Part shown: piece by piece, positions 59,194 through 64,000 of the stretch | Layout of the letters: every line of letters starts with the position of its first letter | How positions within the stretch are numbered: the stretch's first letter is position 1 | NCBI RefSeq assembly: GCF_002968285.2 | Contig: NZ_CP134400.1 | Span: 4,836,001-4,900,000, forward strand | From: Mycobacterium sp. ITM-2016-00318 | GTDB taxonomy: Bacteria > Actinomycetota > Actinomycetes > Mycobacteriales > Mycobacteriaceae | Direction of reading: 5' to 3' | DNA: 64,000 bases | Made by a program: the position numbers and the translations under genes | Notes under the pieces: model-generated | Told to the model about the DNA's origin: nothing | What the model saw: the letters and a program-made list of their open reading frames with translations, nothing else | Databases searched by the model: none

Positions 59194-60541
59194 GGCGAGC
59201 AGGGCGCGCCGCTGGGCGACCTCGATAGCGGTCGTCGCCACGCTGGTCGCGGCCCTCGCTTGCGGATGCGCTGACGCCGGACCGACCGGACCTGCCGGGG
59301 CCGCGCAGAGCATTCACATCGACACCAACACGCCGCAGGGTCTGCGGGCCAAGCAGATCATGGACATGCTCAACTCCGATTGGCCCATCGGGCCCAACGG
59401 AATCCGCACGTTGGCCGACCCCGAGATCATGGACGACGTCGGCGTCACGATGGACAAGATCTGGTGGGACCGACCGTTCACGCTGACGGATCTGGATATC
59501 GGGGCCGGCCACGCGACACTGCACACCCTGACGTCGTATGCGGTACCGCAGACCATCGAGTTGCGGACCAACGAGGCCGGACTGGTCGACCGCTTCAAGG
59601 TGTCGCTGGTGCCGCCCGTGATCGAGTCGTGGAACGACATCGACGCCGAGATCGCCAAGACCGGGGCACGTTACTCATACCAGGTGTCGAAGGTCGACGG
59701 CGGTAAGTGCTCGCGAGTCGCCGGCACCAATACCGACCTGTCCCTTCCATTGGCGTCGATCTTCAAACTCTATGTGCTGCTTGCGGTCTCGGAGGCAGTG
59801 AAGGCTGGCACCGTCAGCTGGGACGACAAGCTGCTCGTGACAAAGGAGGGCAAGCTCGTCGGGGCGGCAGGTCTCGACGAGATACCGGACGGCAGCACGG
59901 TGTCGGTGCGCACCGCCGCGCAGCAGATGATCTCGGCCAGCGACAACATGGCGACAGACCTGTTGATTCAACGCCTCGGCCCAGGCGCCGTCGAGCGTGC
60001 ACTCGTCACCGCCGGGCACCACGATCCTGGTGGCATGACGCCGTTCCCGACCACACACGAGCTGTTCTCCATCGGGTGGGGCAGGCCGAACCTTCGTGAC
60101 CAGTGGGAGAAGGACTCCTCTTCGTCGGTGGGACGCGCGAGATTGTTCAAGCAGACGAATTCCCGTCCCTACGACCCTGATCCGGAACGCACGCACACGC
60201 CTGCCTCAGACATCGGCGCCGAATGGTACGGCTCGGCGGACGACATCTGCCGCGTGCACGCGGCACTTCAGAAGTCGGCGGTCGGTGCGGGCGCACCGGT
60301 CAAGCAGATCCTGTCGGCGATCCCCGGCATCGATCTGGACCGCGCGAAGTGGCCGTACATCGGCGCCAAGGGCGGAAATCTGCCGGGCGACCTGACGTTC
60401 AGCTGGTACGCCGTCAACCGCGCCGGGCAACCGTATGTCGTCAGCTTCCAGTTGAATTGGCCGAAGTTCCGCAGCCAGACCGCGGCGGGGTGGCTGCTGT
60501 CGATCGTGCACCAGACGTTCGACCTGATCCCCGCGACCTAG
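59168..60541 (+). CDS. lpqF: LpqF, lipoprotein with serine beta-lactamase fold
   Basis: About 457 residues. A basic N-terminus leads into a hydrophobic signal (ATSIAVVATLVAALAC, possible lipid-modified Cys near residue 31). The class A beta-lactamase-like domain has SxxK (SIFK in PLASIFKLYVLL), SDN (SASDNMATDLL), and a KGG in IGAKGGNLPG in place of KTG. Homologous to Rv3593. The start is uncertain; TTG at 59168 is the first usable codon and overlaps mhuD by 26 bases. The TAG stop uses TA (60539-60540) of an IS630 target site and the first base of the element, so the reading frame is intact. Confidence 0.83.
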   Translation: MRGLTPRPEASRARRWATSIAVVATLVAALACGCADAGPTGPAGAAQSIHIDTNTPQGLRAKQIMDMLNSDWPIGPNGIRTLADPEIMDDVGVTMDKIWWDRPFTLTDLDIGAGHATLHTLTSYAVPQTIELRTNEAGLVDRFKVSLVPPVIESWNDIDAEIAKTGARYSYQVSKVDGGKCSRVAGTNTDLSLPLASIFKLYVLLAVSEAVKAGTVSWDDKLLVTKEGKLVGAAGLDEIPDGSTVSVRTAAQQMISASDNMATDLLIQRLGPGAVERALVTAGHHDPGGMTPFPTTHELFSIGWGRPNLRDQWEKDSSSSVGRARLFKQTNSRPYDPDPERTHTPASDIGAEWYGSADDICRVHAALQKSAVGAGAPVKQILSAIPGIDLDRAKWPYIGAKGGNLPGDLTFSWYAVNRAGQPYVVSFQLNWPKFRSQTAAGWLLSIVHQTFDLIPAT

Positions 60542-61623
60542 TGTCCTGAGTCGTTAATTCGTTGGCAGTAGTTGCCGATGCTGGCGAGGATTTGGTCGGC
60601 GGTTTTGGTCCAGACGTAGGGCCGGGGGTTGTCGTTCCAGGTGTCGATCCAAGCCCTGATGTCGGTGTTGAGTTGGCGCACCGAGGTGTGGGTGCCGCGA
60701 CGCAGTTTCTTGGTGGTCAGTTCGGCGAACCACCGTTCGACCAGGTTGAGCCATGACGAGCTGGTCGGGGTGAAGTGCAGGACGAACCGCGGGTGCGCCA
60801 ACAGCCAGCGCTGGACTGCCGGCGTCTTGTGGGTGGAGGCGTTGTCGAGCACCAGGTGCACGTCCAGGTCGGTGGATACGGAGGCGTCGATGGTCTTCAA
60901 GAAGGCCAGGAACTCGGTGGCCCGGTGGCGTGTGTGCAGCGCACCGATCACCTTTCCGGTGCTGAGATCCAGTGCGGCATAGAGGCTTGAGGTGCCGTGG
61001 CGGACGTAGTCGTGGCTGGCTCGCGCGGGGATTCCGGGCAACATCGGAAACACCGGCGCAGTGCGATTGAGCGCCTGAATCTGGGTCTTCTCATCAACAC
61101 ACAACACCATGGCCCGTTCCGGTGGGTTCAGATACAGTCCGACGACGTCGCGGACCTTGGCCACGAACAACGGATCCTTGGACAGCTTCCAGGAATCCTG
61201 TTTATGCGGTGCCAGGCCGAATGCCCGCCACACCCGCGACACCATCGACTGCGACAGTCCCAGGTGCTCGGCCATCGACCGGGTCGACCACTGAGTGGCG
61301 TTTCGGGGGGCCGTCTCCAGCGTGGCAGTGATCAGCTCCTCGATGCGGGCATCCTCCACGACGCGGGGCCGGCCCGGCCGCGGTTCATCGAGCAAGCCGT
61401 CGAGGCGATCAACGGCGAACCGGTTGCGCCATTTGGTCACCATCCCGCGGGTCACGCCCAGCTCCCGCGAGATCTGCGTATTACTCGAATCACCTTCACA
61501 GGCAAGAACTATGCGAGAACGCAGGGCCAGCGCCTGAGCGCTCTTAGGTCGACGCGCCCAGGCCTGCAACTGCTCACGCTCATCGTCGCTCAACACAACG
61601 CTCATCGCTACTGGACTCGGCAT
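60538..61623 (-). CDS. IS630-family DDE transposase
   Basis: A 361-residue transposase. The N-terminal HTH domain (residues about 20-70, LRSRIVLACEGDSSNTQISR...LGVTRGMVTKWRNRF) is followed by a second HTH near residue 115. The DDE catalytic domain has Asp in LCVDEKTQIQ (about residue 180), Asp in LVLDNASTHKT (about residue 265) and Glu in WLNLVERWFAEL (about residue 300). The reading frame runs through the inverted repeat, and its stop TAG is made of the duplicated host TA plus one host base (60538-60540). ATG at 61605 is an alternative start. Confidence 0.92.
   Translation of the reverse strand: MPSPVAMSVVLSDDEREQLQAWARRPKSAQALALRSRIVLACEGDSSNTQISRELGVTRGMVTKWRNRFAVDRLDGLLDEPRPGRPRVVEDARIEELITATLETAPRNATQWSTRSMAEHLGLSQSMVSRVWRAFGLAPHKQDSWKLSKDPLFVAKVRDVVGLYLNPPERAMVLCVDEKTQIQALNRTAPVFPMLPGIPARASHDYVRHGTSSLYAALDLSTGKVIGALHTRHRATEFLAFLKTIDASVSTDLDVHLVLDNASTHKTPAVQRWLLAHPRFVLHFTPTSSSWLNLVERWFAELTTKKLRRGTHTSVRQLNTDIRAWIDTWNDNPRPYVWTKTADQILASIGNYCQRINDSGH
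60541..60561. repeat. IS630 inverted repeat, left
   Basis: GTGTCCTGAGTCGTTAAT plus three further bases; pairs with 61647-61667 with one mismatch at position 19. The outermost base is G. Confidence 0.92.
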
Positions 61624-61646
61624 GATCCCAGTCTAGCGGCTGAGCG

Positions 61647-61667
61647 CGGATTAACGACTCAGGACAC
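61647..61667. repeat. IS630 inverted repeat, right
   Basis: Reverse complement of the left repeat with one mismatch; the outermost base is C. Followed by the duplicated TA at 61668-61669. Confidence 0.92.
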
Positions 61668-62218
61668 TAGTCCGTGCAGCGCAGATTCCATGCGTGACCG
61701 CGAAAGTGCATGACGGTGCGGCTCACCGGCGCGATATCGATGCGCCAGAACGACTTCGCGGGCGCGTCGAGTGCCACGAGAATCGCGGCGCGGATGACCG
61801 CCGGGTGAGTGACCGCAACCAGTCGGCTGCGACGCGTCGTCACGGTGTCCATCCAGTCGCGGACGCGGTCGATCAGTTCGACGACTGATTCCCCGCCGTG
61901 CGGCGCCCTGCTCGGGTCAGTCAGCCAGATGGCTAGGTCGGCGGGCCGTACGCCGCCGAGCACGTCGCCACGCCATCGGCCGCAGTCGAGGTCGGCCAGC
62001 CGGTGGTCGATGCCCGCCTGCAGGCCAAGAAGATCGGCGGTCTGTCTGGTGCGCTTTTCCGGACCGCAGAATGCGCCGTCGGTGATGCCCAGTTCGATCG
62101 AGGCGTCGACCTGGCGGTGGCCGACCGAGTTGAGCGGTTCATCGGTGGGGAATCGTCCGGCCGACATCGCATCGGTCATGGCGTGCGATACAAGTGTCAG
62201 CCGGACGACTTCACTCAT
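61667..62218 (-). CDS. Histidine phosphatase superfamily protein (SHA variant)
   Basis: A 183-residue phosphoglycerate-mutase-fold protein. The N-terminal catalytic motif is VSHAMTDAM, so the His is kept but the usual preceding Arg of RHG is Ser. Other elements are GPEKRTRQTADLL (Arg-rich phosphate site), a central ADLDCGRWRG, and late VTHPAVIRAAI (second His). The Ser-for-Arg change may alter activity. It lies ten bases after cbtA on the same strand; proteins of this kind often accompany cobalt/cobalamin genes. Its stop TAG includes the last base of the IS630 element, without changing the protein. Confidence 0.8.
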   Translation of the reverse strand: MSEVVRLTLVSHAMTDAMSAGRFPTDEPLNSVGHRQVDASIELGITDGAFCGPEKRTRQTADLLGLQAGIDHRLADLDCGRWRGDVLGGVRPADLAIWLTDPSRAPHGGESVVELIDRVRDWMDTVTTRRSRLVAVTHPAVIRAAILVALDAPAKSFWRIDIAPVSRTVMHFRGHAWNLRCTD

Positions 62219-62228
62219 TGCTCGGGGC

Positions 62229-62960
62229 TCATGCCGCTAGGTAGCTCTCCCGCGGTGGGCTCTCATCGAGCAACCGGTGCACCGCCGAGCCGAACACCAC
62301 CGCGATGACCGCCCACAGGACGACCTGCGTGCCCAGCGAATACAGCCGGAACTCGTAGAGAACCTGCGCGGGGAAACCCTCAGGCATCTCATCGATCGTC
62401 GGCAGCACCATCATCACGAGCGCGATGGCGACGACGTAGGCCGCTGCCGCGATCAGCGACGCACTCCACGCACCGAACCGCTCCAGCAGGTTGCGGCTCA
62501 ACCACACCGCCGCTGCGAGCAGCACCACGGAGAGCACCACCATCATCAGATACAGCAGGGTGCGCTGCCGGATCGTCTCGTCGAGGCTGACGGCGGGCGG
62601 ACTTGCCGGATATTTGAGAAACGGAATCACGTACAGCGACCAGAACATTCCGCCCGCCAGGACGACGGACAACACCCGTGGTGAGAGGCTTCCGACCCTC
62701 CCGTACACCACGCAGTAGGCGACCGCGAACAGCGCGCCCATGGCGACCCCGAATGCGAGCACACCGAATCCCATGCCGATGTTGGCCTGTACGCCGCGGG
62801 TGAACAGTTCGATCCCGTGGTCGTGGCCGCCTGCGTGCGCCTCCTCGAACGCGATCGCACGGTCGATAGTCGGTTCCACGAAGGTCCGGGCGAAGACGAA
62901 TGCCGCCACACTTGCAGTCGCGCCGGCCAACAGACCGCGCGCAATTATGCGTTTTTCCAT
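62229..62960 (-). CDS. cbtA: CbtA family membrane protein (predicted cobalt transporter)
   Basis: A 243-residue protein with about six transmembrane helices. A His-rich loop EEAHAGGHDHG follows the first helix (near residue 45), a probable metal site. CbtA and CbtB together form a predicted cobalt uptake system, usually under cobalamin riboswitch control. The ATG at 62960 is 20 bases after cbtB; the frame up to 63347 overlaps cbtB and the riboswitch and is rejected. Confidence 0.85.
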   Translation of the reverse strand: MEKRIIARGLLAGATASVAAFVFARTFVEPTIDRAIAFEEAHAGGHDHGIELFTRGVQANIGMGFGVLAFGVAMGALFAVAYCVVYGRVGSLSPRVLSVVLAGGMFWSLYVIPFLKYPASPPAVSLDETIRQRTLLYLMMVVLSVVLLAAAVWLSRNLLERFGAWSASLIAAAAYVVAIALVMMVLPTIDEMPEGFPAQVLYEFRLYSLGTQVVLWAVIAVVFGSAVHRLLDESPPRESYLAA

Positions 62961-62980
62961 TGTGGGAGTGCTTCGGCGAA

Positions 62981-63196
62981 TCAGTGACAGGGGAAGCCGA
63001 GCAGGTGCCGGGCGTCGTGGGTGAACTCGTGCACCAAAGTGTTGCTGCCGAAAATCGACGTCGCTCCCTGATCCAGGCCGACGAAGTAGAGCACCAGCAG
63101 GGCGAGGAAAGCGGTCGCCGACAGCCACACCACGGCCTTGGCGGCCGAGATGTCCAGGGCAGGCGCTGCGCTCTTGCGTGCCTGGGGAGACGTCAT
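62981..63196 (-). CDS. cbtB: CbtB family protein (predicted cobalt transporter subunit)
   Basis: A 71-residue protein with a single transmembrane helix (about residues 21-43) and a C-terminal His-rich tail (VHEFTHDARHLLGFPCH) typical of CbtB, with His and Cys as possible metal ligands. It is the first gene after the cobalamin riboswitch; AAAGGA stands before the ATG at 63196. Confidence 0.87.
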   Translation of the reverse strand: MTSPQARKSAAPALDISAAKAVVWLSATAFLALLVLYFVGLDQGATSIFGSNTLVHEFTHDARHLLGFPCH

Positions 63197-63204
63197 GGGT
63201 GATT

Positions 63205-63325
63205 CCTTTCCGGGATTTCGCGTCCCAGTACGAAGGAGGTGGCGGCCGTCGGGTCTGACTGTCACAGTGGCGCGACCGTTCTGGATTCTCACCAGATTCC
63301 TTCGCCCGCCTGATTACATCGCACA
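63205..63325 (-). ncRNA. Cobalamin riboswitch upstream of cbtB
   Basis: On the minus strand the leader contains GAAGGAATCTGGTGAGAATC, a CAG/CTG-closed arm, a CGGTCGCGCCACTGTGACA core (B12-box type, complement of 63260-63271 at its centre) and GTCAGACCC, in the order found in cobalamin riboswitches. It lies in the leader of cbtB-cbtA. Adenosyl- or other cobalamin is expected to switch off the operon, saving cobalt uptake when B12 is plentiful. Ends are approximate. Confidence 0.82.
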
Positions 63326-63364
63326 TCCTAAACAACGCATCCAGCAAATGGGTCCCCGCACAAC

Positions 63365-63399
63365 AAAAGCCCCCGGAATCTTTCGTTCCGGGGGCTTTT
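63365..63399 (-). terminator. Rho-independent terminator of clpC1
   Basis: AAAAGCCCCCGGAA (63365-63378) pairs perfectly with TTCCGGGGGCTTTT (63386-63399) around a 7-base loop. On the minus strand it follows the clpC1 stop by 17 bases and ends in a TTTTGTTGT tract, a strong intrinsic terminator. Confidence 0.9.
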
Positions 63400-63416
63400 G
63401 CGCTAGCGCCGTAGAT

Positions 63417-64000
63417 TTACTCGGTGGTCGTCGCCGCGCTCGGTGTGACTGCGGCAGCAGCGTTCGCGAGATCGGCTTCCTCGACCGGCTTGGCCGGCTT
63501 CTTGGACCCGACGAACGTGAACTTCGCGTCCTCGCCGGAGCCTTCGCCGTCCCAGTTGTCGACGTCGACGGTGACGAGCTGTCCGGGGCCGACCTCCTCG
63601 AAGAGGATCTTCTCCGACAGCTGGTCCTCGATTTCGCGCTGAATTGTGCGCCGCAGCGGACGTGCACCCAGCACCGGATCGAAGCCGCGCTTGGCCAGAA
63701 GCGCCTTCGCCTTGTCTGTCAGCTCCATGGCCATGTCCTTGCCCTTGAGCTGCTTCTCCACCCGGCCGATCATCAGGTCGACCATCCGGATGATCTCGTC
63801 GCGAGTCAGCTGGTGGAAGACGATGATGTCGTCGATGCGGTTCAGGAACTCCGGCCGGAAGTGCTTCTTGAGCTCGTCGTTGACCTTCTGCTTCATCCGC
63901 TCGTAGTTGTTCTCTCCGCCGCCCTGGGTGAAGCCGAGGCCGACCGCCTTGGAGATGTCGGCGGTACCCAGGTTGGAGGTGAAGATCAGCACGGTGTTCT
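63417..64000 (-). CDS. clpC1: ClpC1, AAA+ unfoldase of the Clp protease (3' part)
   Basis: About 194 C-terminal residues; the gene continues past the window edge. Visible are the end of the second AAA+ domain (LIFTSNLGT, then FRPEFLNRIDDIIVFHQL with the sensor/arginine region), GARPLRRTIQREIEDQLSE, and the Ala/Thr-rich tail ending SAATTTE. ClpC1 unfolds proteins for ClpP1P2 and is essential in mycobacteria. A strong terminator follows. Confidence 0.94.
   Translation of the reverse strand, partial: NTVLIFTSNLGTADISKAVGLGFTQGGGENNYERMKQKVNDELKKHFRPEFLNRIDDIIVFHQLTRDEIIRMVDLMIGRVEKQLKGKDMAMELTDKAKALLAKRGFDPVLGARPLRRTIQREIEDQLSEKILFEEVGPGQLVTVDVDNWDGEGSGEDAKFTFVGSKKPAKPVEEADLANAAAAVTPSAATTTE

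Larger units (their letters stand above)
60541..61667 (-). mobile_element. IS630-family insertion sequence, 1127 bp, complete
   Basis: A single transposase gene is bounded by inverted repeats GTGTCCTGAGTCGTTAAT at 60541-60558 and its complement at 61650-61667. The repeats extend to about 21 bases with one mismatch. A TA dinucleotide flanks both ends (60539-60540 and 61668-61669), the target duplication expected for IS630. It sits exactly at the tail-to-tail junction of lpqF and the histidine-phosphatase gene. The element looks intact and could be active. Confidence 0.93.

Noticed and set aside
57367..59313. 648-codon minus-strand frame over the NCS2 permease, mhuD and lpqF
   Set aside because: Arg/His-rich shadow of the permease in another frame; it crosses mhuD and a divergent promoter.
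62961..63347. N-terminal extension of cbtA up to 63347
   Set aside because: It would run through cbtB and the riboswitch; ATG at 62960 gives the normal CbtA N-terminus.

Overview
The window is a GC-rich actinobacterial chromosome segment. It almost certainly comes from a Mycolicibacterium-type, non-tuberculous Mycobacteriaceae. Gene order follows, with insertions and losses, the stretch of the Mycobacterium tuberculosis chromosome from ddn to clpC1 (Rv3547-Rv3596c). The products are recognisably mycobacterial: Ddn, IpdAB, KstR2, HsaACDB, KshB, KstR, CarD, LpqE, DisA, MhuD, LpqF and ClpC1. I name no species.

Region 1 (1-5 kb): the 3' end of an unrecognised gene, a Ddn-type F420-dependent reductase, a TAXI-type TRAP transporter pair and a secreted histidine-phosphatase-fold protein. 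Region 2 (5-21.3 kb): the KstR2 regulon for the lower rings (C/D) of the sterol nucleus. It holds two SDRs, echA20-ipdA-ipdB-ipdC, fadE30-ipdF-kstR2-fadA6, fadD3-fadE31-fadE32-fadE33 and an aspB-like aminotransferase. Two exact KstR2 palindromes sit in the two divergent promoters. A two-gene satD/membrane-protein cassette with three phased palindromes at its promoter is wedged into this cluster. Region 3 (21.4-26.2 kb) is accessory: small secreted proteins, a 3-hydroxybutyrate dehydrogenase/MHS-transporter operon facing a LysR regulator, and a monoglyceride-lipase-like hydrolase. Region 4 (26.1-36 kb): the KstR regulon for rings A/B, hsaA-hsaD-hsaC-hsaB divergent from kshB, then a TetR gene, two-domain fadE34, kstR and trehalose-phosphate phosphatase. 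KstR palindromes lie upstream of kshB and of kstR/fadE34.

Region 5 (36-45.6 kb): a LacI regulator divergent from a znuACB zinc importer with a Zur-like box, a rhodanese, an orphan pxpA, an MBL-fold hydrolase, an ArsB-like transporter, a hydrolase-adenylate cyclase fusion, and the decayed remnant of a second cyclase in opposite orientation. Region 6 (45.6-57.4 kb) is housekeeping: carD-ispD-ispF-cysS-rlmB on one strand; lpqE, radA-disA, a carbonic anhydrase, mutY and a GlxA-type regulator beside it. Region 7 (57.4-64 kb): NCS2 purine permease, heme-degrading mhuD overlapping lpqF, a complete IS630-family element, a histidine-phosphatase-like gene, cbtB-cbtA under a cobalamin riboswitch, and the 3' end of clpC1.

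Most operons are tightly packed, with ATGA/GTGA start-stop overlaps. Convergent neighbours repeatedly share a 4-base YTAR in which one TA forms both stop codons. The IS630 element landed in one such site and rebuilt every stop codon around it. The least explained structures are the satD operator array and this stop-codon-neutral IS insertion. No rRNA, tRNA or CRISPR array was seen.
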